From the NCBI GenBank assembly GCA_012517355.1, contig JAAYVD010000053.1, forward strand, positions 62,001-126,000: a stretch of 64,000 bases of DNA. The letters are read 5' to 3'. The notes beneath the pieces are model-generated. The model was not told the DNA's origin. It was given only the letters and a program-made list of their open reading frames with translations, and did no database searches. The DNA is from Candidatus Rifleibacteriota bacterium (GTDB taxonomy: Bacteria > Muiribacteriota > Ozemobacteria > Ozemobacterales > Ozemobacteraceae). Made by a program: the position numbers and the translations under genes. This document shows positions 8,414 through 16,754 of the stretch, one piece after another (positions within the stretch are counted from its first letter, which is position 1; each line of letters starts with the position of its first letter).

Positions 8414-11400
8414 CTATCTGTTCTGTTCGTTCTCTGTCTGTCCTTCCCTGGTCGGGGCCGACGCGGGTTCCGGCGGGGGGCCGGCCTCGCTCTCCCGGTG
8501 GAAGGAACATCCCACCTTGCCGTCGGCGCCGAGGGAATAGACTCCCCCTGCCGGGCAGGAGGGGATATTGTAATCCACCAGGAACTTCTTTAGCAACTCG
8601 TCGCGCGGAAGTTCCTGCAGCACGCGCGGGGAAAGGCGCTGGAACATGTCGGTCAGGCGGCGGCATGAGTAGGCGCACCGGTCCCGCGCCAGGCCGGGCA
8701 GCGGGAACAGGCCGGGACCACGATGGACGCTGCATTCCAGCGTGCCCGTGGGGCCATTCACCGTCACCGTGCCGCCGGCCGGGCAGAGCCTGGACAGGTC
8801 CTGCAGCGTGCCGCCGAAGCAGACCCGCCGCAGAACGCACACCCAGTCCTGCCACCGGGGCTGCAGAAGGAACCACAGCGGCTGCAGCTGGGCAGCGCGT
8901 TCCCGCCACCCGGTGGGCACACCGCCGTAGTCGGCTTCGATCAGGATCAGCCCCTCGCGGGCCTTCACCTGGATGGCCGGCGTGAAACCGAATTTCAGCA
9001 GAAGAATCTTGTAGGCGTACAGGTCCCGGGCCAGGGCCTTCATGAAGCCCGGGTTCACCTCCACTCCTGGCACCAGCAGGGAGGCTTCGTGCAAGCCCTC
9101 GTCGTTCCACAGGTAGTGCGACAGGATGGCCCGGAAGGGGGCGAACGGGTTGGGCAGGAAGGGCAGGACCAGGCGGGGCAGCCGCGCCTCCCAGGCGTTC
9201 CAGTTGAAGTACAACCCCATCAGGGCTTCCGCGTCGTAGGGGAAGGTCTTCTCCAGCCGCTGGACGTCGGGAACGGGCGGCGGCTCGGCGGCGAAGCCCA
9301 GGACCAGGTGGTTCCCGAGGTGGAAGGCCCAGATGGGGATCCGGCCGAGGTTGCCGCACAGCCGGCGGCCGCCTTCGACCTCCTCGACGGTGGACGGCGG
9401 GGCGCCGAACAGGCGCAGGTAATACTCCAGGGCGGCGAGGGGGTCACGCTGGCCGAGCTGGGGCATCTGCAGGTCGAACCGGGCCGAGGCGGACGGGGAG
9501 AGGATGTCTTGCACCAGGATGGTCATCGCCAGCTGCTCGAAGCCGGGGAAGGCCACCAGGCGGTTGGCCAGAAACTCGAAGACCACCGGCCCGAAATGGA
9601 TGGCGAAAGCGGCCTCGGTCACCTCGGGCATGGCATCGGGCATGCCCGGCTCGGCCGCGCGGTCCTCCCCGGTTTCGGCGCCGGTCGCGGCGTCTGTCGC
9701 CTCTGCCGCGGGCGTTTCCCCGGCGGCCGCCACCTGAGCGGCTCCGGAGGCCTGATCGAGCTGGTAGAACCCGAACAGGGGCTTGCCCAGATCGAGCTCG
9801 CCGCGTTTGAGCGACTCGCACATGCGGGTGATGCGGATCGCATGCGAATACAGGCCCTCCCCCTGGTAGATCCCGATGAGGGTCAGCAGGATGCTCTTGA
9901 TCTTTTCGGGGTTGACCTGGCGACCGAACAGGCGGTGATACTCCTCGAGGGCCCCGTAATGGGCCTTGAGGGTGATGGCCAGGTAGAGGTCCTGCTCCAG
10001 GTTGTCCTGGCGGGGGTCGACCCGGTGGGCCTGCTTGATGTAATCGAGAGCGGCGTTGAACTTCCCCTGCTCGAGGTAGACCTTCCCGAGATGGACCAGG
10101 ATTTCGCCGACGTCGGGGCTCAGTTGCAGGGCCTTCTGCAGGTAGCGGTGGGCCTCGTCGAGCTTGCCGAGCCGGAAGTGGACCCAGCCGAGGGTGTCGA
10201 TGTAGGAGGCGTTGGAGGGTTCGAGCTTGACCGCCTTGGCGGCCATGGCGAGCGCCTTCTCGGTATCGCGGTCGAGCTCGGACAGCAGGTAGGCGTAGTT
10301 GTTGAGCGTCTCGGGGGCCTCGGGCTTGATCTGCAGGGCCTTGTCATACTGGGCGATGGCCTTGTCATACCGGTGGGTCACGTAGTACAGCGTCCCGAGG
10401 TGATAGTAGGGCTCGTAGACGTCGGGGTTGAGCTCGATGGATTTCAGCAGTTCGGCTTCCGCCTTGTCGAATTGCTGGTTCTTGAAGGCCGCCCACCCAA
10501 GGCTGTCCCGGAAGGAGGCGTTCTCGGGAAGCCGGTCGACCGCGCGCTGGCACAGGCTCTGGGCCAGCTCCCGGTTGAGGCCGTATTCCGCGTAGAGGAA
10601 CCCCAGGTTGTTGAGGGCGTGGGGGTTGTTCGGGAAGAGGGTCAGGATCTTCTTGTAGACCGCCTCCTCGAGCCAGAAGGGCTCGGGCTTCTTCATGCTC
10701 TGGTAACTCTCGTGCAGCCCCATGTAGATGCCCAGCAGGGTGTTCTGCAGCTTGCCGTTGGCGGGCACCAGGGCCGCCGCCTTCTCGAGAGAGCCGATGG
10801 CCAGATACAGGCTGTTTTCCTGGGTTCCCAGCAGCCGGAAGGCCTGTCCGATCACGTAGAAGAAGTGGGGATCGCCGCTGGGCCCCATGGCCAGGGCCTT
10901 TTTCAGATCCTCGAGGGGGTGCATGGGGGAGAAGAATTCGTTGGGCCGGGCCCGCAGCAGGTGGAACAGGATTCCCTTGACCAGGTGGTACTGCGGCATC
11001 CCACCCAGGAGATCCTCGGCTTTCAGGAGGGCATCCTCCAGGTCGTGGTCCTTGACGTTCTTCGGGTCGGGCTCCTTGTCGACGGCCAGCAGCAGACCGC
11101 GCAGCAGCAGGTCGTTGAGCACCGCCTGCTTCGGGGCCTTGGCCGGGTCCTCCACCCGGAGGTGGTCCAGCGCGATCTTCTTCAGGGCGATGGCCCGCGG
11201 CTCATCGGACAGGCGGATCAGGGCCGCCCACCGGAACAGGGCGGCCATCTGCGCCAGACCGTGGTTTTCGTTCTCGGCCAGGTATTTCTTCAACAGCGAC
11301 AGGTTGAAGTCGGGAGCCTTCTCCCGTTCCAGCCGGATCTCCTCCAGCCCGAACAACGGCAGCCCGAAATCGAGATCCGGCGTCTCGGCCCGCGCCGCCC

Positions 11401-11470
11401 CGACGGCCAGCCACCCGAGACAGACCACGAGCAGAAGCACCCACCGCAACCCCTGGAACCGTGCCATCAT
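8414..11470 (-). CDS. Large secreted TPR-repeat protein
   Basis: About 1018 residues. An N-terminal signal peptide (RWVLLLVVCLGWLAVGAARA) is followed by a mostly helical region in which TPR units of 34 residues are evident from about residue 290 to 510 (for example YYHLGTLYYVTHRYDKAIAQ). A Glu/Ala-rich linker (about 610-640) leads to a C-terminal mixed domain of about 250 residues. Near the end are two copies of a CPAGG...C-S-x-H motif separated by about 80 residues, which could be paired Cys structures. It lies 97 bases after the second GTPase gene and 13 before hfq. Expected to be a periplasmic scaffold, perhaps the extracytoplasmic partner of the GTPase/tubulin-like system; that is inference. 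ATG 11470 has GGAGG 5 bases upstream; ATG 11467 is also possible. Confidence 0.75.
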   Translation of the reverse strand: MMARFQGLRWVLLLVVCLGWLAVGAARAETPDLDFGLPLFGLEEIRLEREKAPDFNLSLLKKYLAENENHGLAQMAALFRWAALIRLSDEPRAIALKKIALDHLRVEDPAKAPKQAVLNDLLLRGLLLAVDKEPDPKNVKDHDLEDALLKAEDLLGGMPQYHLVKGILFHLLRARPNEFFSPMHPLEDLKKALAMGPSGDPHFFYVIGQAFRLLGTQENSLYLAIGSLEKAAALVPANGKLQNTLLGIYMGLHESYQSMKKPEPFWLEEAVYKKILTLFPNNPHALNNLGFLYAEYGLNRELAQSLCQRAVDRLPENASFRDSLGWAAFKNQQFDKAEAELLKSIELNPDVYEPYYHLGTLYYVTHRYDKAIAQYDKALQIKPEAPETLNNYAYLLSELDRDTEKALAMAAKAVKLEPSNASYIDTLGWVHFRLGKLDEAHRYLQKALQLSPDVGEILVHLGKVYLEQGKFNAALDYIKQAHRVDPRQDNLEQDLYLAITLKAHYGALEEYHRLFGRQVNPEKIKSILLTLIGIYQGEGLYSHAIRITRMCESLKRGELDLGKPLFGFYQLDQASGAAQVAAAGETPAAEATDAATGAETGEDRAAEPGMPDAMPEVTEAAFAIHFGPVVFEFLANRLVAFPGFEQLAMTILVQDILSPSASARFDLQMPQLGQRDPLAALEYYLRLFGAPPSTVEEVEGGRRLCGNLGRIPIWAFHLGNHLVLGFAAEPPPVPDVQRLEKTFPYDAEALMGLYFNWNAWEARLPRLVLPFLPNPFAPFRAILSHYLWNDEGLHEASLLVPGVEVNPGFMKALARDLYAYKILLLKFGFTPAIQVKAREGLILIEADYGGVPTGWRERAAQLQPLWFLLQPRWQDWVCVLRRVCFGGTLQDLSRLCPAGGTVTVNGPTGTLECSVHRGPGLFPLPGLARDRCAYSCRRLTDMFQRLSPRVLQELPRDELLKKFLVDYNIPSCPAGGVYSLGADGKVGCSFHRESEAGPPPEPASAPTREGQTENEQNR

Positions 11471-11567
11471 GTCTTCCTCCAGACCGGGCCCGGCCGTTCC
11501 CGGCCCGCCCACCACTCGCCTTGCGCCGTCAGGGGGAAGGGTCCTCCCCTCCCGACGGCCCGTGAGA

Positions 11568-13346
11568 TCACTTGTCCCCGCCCGGCGGGGCAACCGACCC
11601 GGCCACGGGACCGACCCGCGACACGTCGGCCGTCCAGTCCCGCACCGGCTCGACCATCCGTCGCCGGATCTCGTCGCCGAACAGGTCGACGATCTTGCGG
11701 ACCGCCGGCTCCAGGGAGCCGCCCTTCCGCTTCAGCCAGAAGGAGGCCTGCAGGTGGCAGACCAGCCACAACAGGATCCCCCCGCCCAAGAACATGCCGG
11801 CCCCCGGCTCGTGCGCCGCCAGCAGCGACACCACGAAATACCGCACCAGCAACAGGATGATGGCCAGGGGCAGGAGATTGAGCAGCAGCCCCTCCCCGCC
11901 CGAGGTCTTCGGCTCGAGCACGAACTCGCTGATCTGGTCCTGGATCGAGACCCGGACCGAGGCGGGCAGTGTCTCCCCGTCCGTCAGCCGGCCCAGCAGC
12001 AGCGAGCCGTCCAGGTCGGCCCGGTCGGCCCGCTCGGCGACCGTCCGGCGGAACCGCCGGAAGTGCTCCTCCAGGACCGGTTGCAGTTCGAGCAGCAGCC
12101 GCTGGGCCATCACGCCCTCCAGGTCGGTGCCCGACCCCGACAGGAACAACTGGAACCGCCCGGCCATGGCATCGACCGCCAGGCTGAGCCGCACGTAGAG
12201 ACCGAACGGCCCGCCCAGCCCTTCGGCGGCCGCCGCCTCGCGCCGGCGGAGGATCTCGGGGGTCAGACCGCGGAAGGCCTTGTCCATCGCCTGCCCGAGA
12301 GCGGCGCGGCAATCGGCCAACTGGCTTTCGGCCCAGGGCAGCAGGTCGGCGGCGAAGGCCCGGGCCTCGGCGAGCCGGCAGACGCCGGCCACGAACGCCT
12401 CCGTCTCGCGGCGCATGGCCGCCACGTTTTCCTCGCTGATCCGCTTCACCAAAGCCTGATCAAGCCGCTCGCGCAAAAACGCCTCGAGGGCGGCGAACTG
12501 GCCGGTGGGGCCGCCGGGGGCTCCCGTCTTCCCCGACAGGGCATTGCGCGCCGAGATGGTGAACAGGGGCAGCTCCTCGCCGGCGGGGGGCTTCAGGCCC
12601 AGCGGGGCCACCTTGGCCAGCAGGTCCTGCCGCACCTTCTCGCTGAAGGGGATGCCCTCGTCGATGCGGTTGAAGACGAAGACCACTCGCCGGAAGCCCA
12701 TTTCCCGGCCCAGGATCTCGTACAGGATGTGGGAATCGTATTTCTGGGTGGTCACCACGCTGAGGGCCAGGTCGGCCCGTTCGAGGACCTGCCGGAACAC
12801 CTCGCGATGGACGGCCTCGATGCCGTCGAGATCGGGGGTATCGACCAGGATGATGCGTTCCAGCGCCTCTTCGTCGTGGACGACGAAGGTGTCGTCTTCG
12901 CGCAGGATGCCGGCCAGGCGGGTGCGGGCCAGGCCTTCGCGGCGGCGATGGACGAAGACGGCCGGCCGCCGGGTGTAGCAGGCCCGGGCCGAGGCCTCGC
13001 CGATCTCGCGGCCGGCCAGGGCGTTGACCAGGGTGGTCTTGCCGACCTTGGTGCCGCCCAGCATCACCACGATCAGGCAGTCGGAGATCGATTTCTCGCG
13101 CTGGCGCAGCAGGCCGAGCCGCCGGGACACCTCGGCCTCGCGCCCGGGCGACGGCCGGCCCCACAGCCGGCGGCACTGGACCACCAGCCGGGCCAGGTCG
13201 GCGGCCAGCGACAGGCCGGGCGGCAGGTCGGGCTCGGAGAAGGCCTCGGCGTCCTCGGGGAAGGGAGGCAGGGCGGGGGGGTCGCCCGGCGCGGGAGCCA
13301 TGACCTGGGCCGGGCCGGCGGTCGCGAGGGCGGGGTCAGAGGACAT
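11568..13346 (-). CDS. Dynamin-like/Era-type membrane GTPase (second of a pair)
   Basis: A 592-residue GTPase with complete signatures: G1 GGTKVGKT (97-104), G3 DTPD (169-172), G4 NRID (226-229) and a later SAR/NA G5-like motif. The C-terminal half is helical and carries two membrane segments (about 490-509 and 518-537) followed by an amphipathic tail, a layout shared with dynamin-like and YfjP-type membrane GTPases. It overlaps the previous GTPase gene by 11 bases and is a clear paralogue of it. Expected role: GTP-dependent remodelling or bridging of the inner membrane with its partners (GTPase pair, VWA, tubulin-like protein). The family is clear; the function is inferred. Confidence 0.82.
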   Translation of the reverse strand: MSSDPALATAGPAQVMAPAPGDPPALPPFPEDAEAFSEPDLPPGLSLAADLARLVVQCRRLWGRPSPGREAEVSRRLGLLRQREKSISDCLIVVMLGGTKVGKTTLVNALAGREIGEASARACYTRRPAVFVHRRREGLARTRLAGILREDDTFVVHDEEALERIILVDTPDLDGIEAVHREVFRQVLERADLALSVVTTQKYDSHILYEILGREMGFRRVVFVFNRIDEGIPFSEKVRQDLLAKVAPLGLKPPAGEELPLFTISARNALSGKTGAPGGPTGQFAALEAFLRERLDQALVKRISEENVAAMRRETEAFVAGVCRLAEARAFAADLLPWAESQLADCRAALGQAMDKAFRGLTPEILRRREAAAAEGLGGPFGLYVRLSLAVDAMAGRFQLFLSGSGTDLEGVMAQRLLLELQPVLEEHFRRFRRTVAERADRADLDGSLLLGRLTDGETLPASVRVSIQDQISEFVLEPKTSGGEGLLLNLLPLAIILLLVRYFVVSLLAAHEPGAGMFLGGGILLWLVCHLQASFWLKRKGGSLEPAVRKIVDLFGDEIRRRMVEPVRDWTADVSRVGPVAGSVAPPGGDK

Positions 13347-15267
13347 CGCCGAACACCTCCTTCCACAGGTCCTGCAGGCGGGTGACCTCGAGGGCGACGT
13401 CCTTGCCGCGGAGGTCGATGGGGGTCAGCAGGCGGCCCACCGGCTGGTAGAGCCAGTCGGCGGCGGTCAGGAAGATGGCGCGCCGGGTCTTGCCGAAATC
13501 CTCGCGGGCCTTCTGGATGAAGGGTTCGTTGGCGAGCGACTCGGACAGCTTCAGCAGGTTCTCGGGCAGCAGGCCCTTCAGGTGCTCGAACACGGGCAGG
13601 GCGAGGCCGCCCAGGATGTACTCGCTGGCCCCGGGCAGGATGGTCAGGGTGTGGATGGACAGGATGGCGGCGGCCAGGCCGGCCAGGGCTGAGAAGCCCG
13701 GAACCACCGCCTTCATCGCGGTGATGAGGGAGGGGTTGTCGTCGCAGAACCGCTCCAGCTCGCTCTCGAACTTGACGATGACGGGAAGCAGCATCCGCTG
13801 GGAGCTTTCCCGGAAATGGGCGTCCAGTCGGCCTCCCAGACTCTCGGGAGTGGGCAGGTCGAGGGCCTTCAGCTCCTGGTGGAACTTCACCCACAACGGG
13901 TGCCCGCTGCCCTCCGCCTTGCCGCGGGCGAACTCCAACAGGTCGAACCGGGCATCCTCGAGAACCTGGCGGGCCTGCCGCAGGTCGGCCTGGTCGCGGC
14001 GATCGACCGGGTCGGGCGTCTCGCCACCCGCCCCCCCCAGCCAGCCGCCGAACGGGAGCTTGCTCAGGGTCCAGGAGAGGGCCTCGCCGGCCGACCGGTT
14101 GATCTGGCTGACCAGGTCGCTGACCGGGGTCTGGATGCGGGGCCCGAGCACCCGCATGATGGCGGCCTGCAGCTCGAAGGGGGCCTCGTGCCCGGGCAGC
14201 CGGCGCAGCGGATCGAACAGGGAGGCCTCGAACCGCTGGTTCATCGAGGCGATCACCCGGCGCCATTCCCGCTGCCGCCGGACCATCGCCTTGGCCGCCT
14301 GGCCCAGCCGGTTCCCGGCCTGCGCCAGGCCATGGCGGATGGCCTGGCCTTTCAGCCGCCGCCGGTCGGCCTGCGCCTCCCGCAGCTTCTCGCGCAGGGG
14401 GTCGAGGTCGGCTGGGGGCAGAAGGCCGTCGGTGATGCCGGTCCGCTCGGCGATGCGGAAGATGGCGCGCTCGTTCTCGGGCCACCGTTCCCCGTAGTCG
14501 CGCATCATGTCCTCGAGGGCCTCGGCATGCCGGGGCAGCGCCTGGTTGAACACGTCGAACCGGCACCGGGCCAGGGCCATCGCCTCGTTCAGGAACTTGA
14601 TGCCCGACTCGTCCTTGTACTTCTGCTGGGTGGTCACCCAGACCACGAAATCGGCCATGGCGAGACCGTAGCGGGTGGCATCGCGGCACCGGGTGTCGGA
14701 ACTGTCGATGTCGGGGGTGTCGAGCAGCACCGGCAGGTCGCCGGGCAGGTCGGCGTGCTCCGGCCGGTAGACGGCGTGCCGGCGGGTGTCGGGGTTCTTC
14801 AGCTCGCTGGCGGGCAGCAGGGCGAAGGCGGGGTGGGCCTGGACCACCTGCCGCAGCCGCTCGGGGGAACCGATCCCGATCAGCCGCTTGGTCTTGCTGG
14901 CGGTGCTGCCCGATTCGGTCACCACCTCCCCGACCAGGCTGTTGACCAGGGTGGACTTGCCGACGTTGGTGCCGCCGCAGAACACCCCGACCACGGGCAG
15001 CTCGAGGTCGGCGCGGGCCTCGGGCAGGAGGCGGTCGCGCAGCAGCAGCAGGCCGAGTTCCAGGCCGGTCAGGTCGAGGTCGGCGAACCGGGCGGGCGCG
15101 CCCTTGGCGGTGGCGATGGCCACCTCGACCCACCGGGCCAGGTCGTCGGCCCGCCCCAGCAGTTCCTCGCGACCGCCGGGCCCGGGGAAGGAGGGAAGCT
15201 CCGCCCCGCGCTCCGGGGCGTCTTCCTCGGCGGCGAAGGCAGGCAGGAGTCCCGGTTGCGGTTTCAT
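13336..15267 (-). CDS. Dynamin-like membrane GTPase with degenerate G4 motif (first of a pair)
   Basis: About 643 residues, from ATG 15267, 14 bases after the VWA gene. G1 is GGTNVGKS (98-105) and G3 is DTPD (183-186), with the same spacing as in the next gene. At the position of NKxD/NRID it reads NQAL (241-244), so the Asp that selects guanine is missing. It may bind nucleotide with altered specificity or act as a regulatory partner. A helical stalk-like region follows, then one or two hydrophobic segments (about 525-550) and a C-terminal helix. The two GTPases probably act as a hetero-pair, as many bacterial dynamin-like proteins do; this is inference. Lower confidence applies only to the exact start. 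Confidence 0.8.
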   Translation of the reverse strand: MKPQPGLLPAFAAEEDAPERGAELPSFPGPGGREELLGRADDLARWVEVAIATAKGAPARFADLDLTGLELGLLLLRDRLLPEARADLELPVVGVFCGGTNVGKSTLVNSLVGEVVTESGSTASKTKRLIGIGSPERLRQVVQAHPAFALLPASELKNPDTRRHAVYRPEHADLPGDLPVLLDTPDIDSSDTRCRDATRYGLAMADFVVWVTTQQKYKDESGIKFLNEAMALARCRFDVFNQALPRHAEALEDMMRDYGERWPENERAIFRIAERTGITDGLLPPADLDPLREKLREAQADRRRLKGQAIRHGLAQAGNRLGQAAKAMVRRQREWRRVIASMNQRFEASLFDPLRRLPGHEAPFELQAAIMRVLGPRIQTPVSDLVSQINRSAGEALSWTLSKLPFGGWLGGAGGETPDPVDRRDQADLRQARQVLEDARFDLLEFARGKAEGSGHPLWVKFHQELKALDLPTPESLGGRLDAHFRESSQRMLLPVIVKFESELERFCDDNPSLITAMKAVVPGFSALAGLAAAILSIHTLTILPGASEYILGGLALPVFEHLKGLLPENLLKLSESLANEPFIQKAREDFGKTRRAIFLTAADWLYQPVGRLLTPIDLRGKDVALEVTRLQDLWKEVFGDVL

Positions 15268-15281
15268 GCGGTTCCCGCCCG

Positions 15282-16316
15282 TCACCGGGCCCGGGTGAGG
15301 GTCGTCGCCCCCGCCCGCAGGGTCAGCTCGATGCTGCCCGGGCGGGCGGCATCGAAGGGGGCGGTCACTTCCGCGACCTGGACATTGTTGACGACGGCCG
15401 CCAGGCGGGCGAACCAGGTGCCCAGGTCGGCGCTGTCGGGAACGTAGGCGAAGAACCCGTCGGTGCCGTCGGCCAGGCGCCGGAGCACGTCGACCTCGAC
15501 CCACCCGAACCCGAGGACGAACAGGGAAACCTCGTGCTGGCGGGCCCGCCGCACCACGTCCTCCAGGCTGGCCCCGCCGACGTTGTCGTTGCCGTCGGTG
15601 GTCAACAGTTCGAACCGCAGCCAGGGCGCCTTCTGCAGGGGCCCCAGGGCGGTGTCGACCGCGGCGTAGAGGGCGGTGCTGCCCTGCGGGTTGTCCTGCC
15701 GGACGGCGGCTTCGAGGACGGCGGGGTCTGAGGTGGGCCCGGCCAGCTTCTGCACGTCGGTCTGAAACTTGTACACCAGGCCGGAATATGGTATCGCCAG
15801 ACCTTTCAGGAAGCTGCCGTAGTGGGTCACCTGGGCCTGCAGGTCCTGGGCGAACATGCTGCCCGACCAGTCCATGACGCAGGCGAAGGTGGCCCGTTCG
15901 GCCCAGGCGGTCATCTGGTGCAGGGGGGTGACCCGCTCGACGGTGGCCGGCTGGCGGGCCGCCGCGCCGTTGCCGAGGGACACGGCGAGGTCGGCGGGGG
16001 TCACCACCACCAGGGGGCCTCCCTGGGCGTCGGTGGCCGAGAACAGGATGGCGAAGCGCTTCTCGCCGGTGCGCACCACGCGGTGGATGCGGAGGGCCTG
16101 GGCCATGTCGTCCACCGGCCTGGCCTGGGCAGGGGCGCGGGCGCCGGCCCGGAGGAAGGGCCGCCAGGTCTCGACGGTGGCGTTGCCGGCGCCCCACTTG
16201 GACCCGAGGGCCCACCACAGCCAGCCCAGCCCGGCCAGGGCCAGGACGGCGAGGAAGACGAGGTAATGCCAGTACCGGATGGAGATGGTTTCGCTGCGTG
16301 GGCTGACTTCAACCAT
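15282..16316 (-). CDS. Membrane-anchored von Willebrand factor A domain protein
   Basis: A 344-residue protein. One N-terminal membrane helix (about 17-37) is followed by an extracytoplasmic VWA domain with an intact metal-ion adhesion site: DWSGS (149-153), Thr214 in GSTALY and Asp241 in TTDGND. It should bind a divalent metal and a partner protein. A beta-rich C-terminal tail of about 50 residues may be a second small domain. It is followed after 14 bases by the first GTPase gene and preceded, across a 438-base spacer, by the tubulin-like gene. VWA proteins are a predicted component of the FtsZ-like family 2 system. No good ribosome site is visible at ATG 16316. Confidence 0.85.
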   Translation of the reverse strand: MVEVSPRSETISIRYWHYLVFLAVLALAGLGWLWWALGSKWGAGNATVETWRPFLRAGARAPAQARPVDDMAQALRIHRVVRTGEKRFAILFSATDAQGGPLVVVTPADLAVSLGNGAAARQPATVERVTPLHQMTAWAERATFACVMDWSGSMFAQDLQAQVTHYGSFLKGLAIPYSGLVYKFQTDVQKLAGPTSDPAVLEAAVRQDNPQGSTALYAAVDTALGPLQKAPWLRFELLTTDGNDNVGGASLEDVVRRARQHEVSLFVLGFGWVEVDVLRRLADGTDGFFAYVPDSADLGTWFARLAAVVNNVQVAEVTAPFDAARPGSIELTLRAGATTLTRAR

Positions 16317-16754
16317 GGCGGAGGGCGGCGAGGGGCCGGTGGGCGATCGGGGTCGGGCCGGAGAGGCCGAGGAGGCCGAAGAGGCCGGAGAAGCCGGAGA
16401 GGCCGGAGAGGCCGGAGAGGCCGGAGAGGTCGGGGATGCGGACCCAGGCGGGAAGAGACGGGAGGCCGGTCACGGGGGTGGACACCCCCAGGGCCCCGGC
16501 CGGCCGCCTGACGGAGCGGTTCCCCGACGGGGTGGGTTTCCCTGGTGGCATGCGGCGCAGCGGCGGGTTGGTCGTTTGCCCCCCTGCCTTTGGAGGGACC
16601 GGACGGGAAACGGTCAGCCGCGGATGGACGCGGATGGACGCGGATGAGGGCGGGTGGGTCTCAGCGTTCATCAGGGGCGATACCAACGGTTCCGGTTTTT
16701 GGTGTGAAGCGGTCATCCCATCGACCAGCCTGAAAGTTCATCGGTGACACGGGA
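16317..16754. other. Spacer between tubulin-like and VWA genes, with simple repeats
   Basis: This 438-base stretch holds no gene I can support. It contains about eight copies of a 9-bp unit (GAGGCCGGA and variants, 16361-16431) and three copies of a 10-bp unit (GCGGATGGAC, 16620-16649). The latter resembles a low-complexity sequence seen between genes of many GC-rich bacteria. No terminator is obvious, so transcription from 19935-19964 could continue through it. Confidence 0.6.

Noticed and set aside
8723-11860. A long plus-strand open frame opposite the TPR gene
   Set aside because: The TPR repeats, signal peptide and hfq spacing fix the minus strand as coding; this frame has no recognisable motif.
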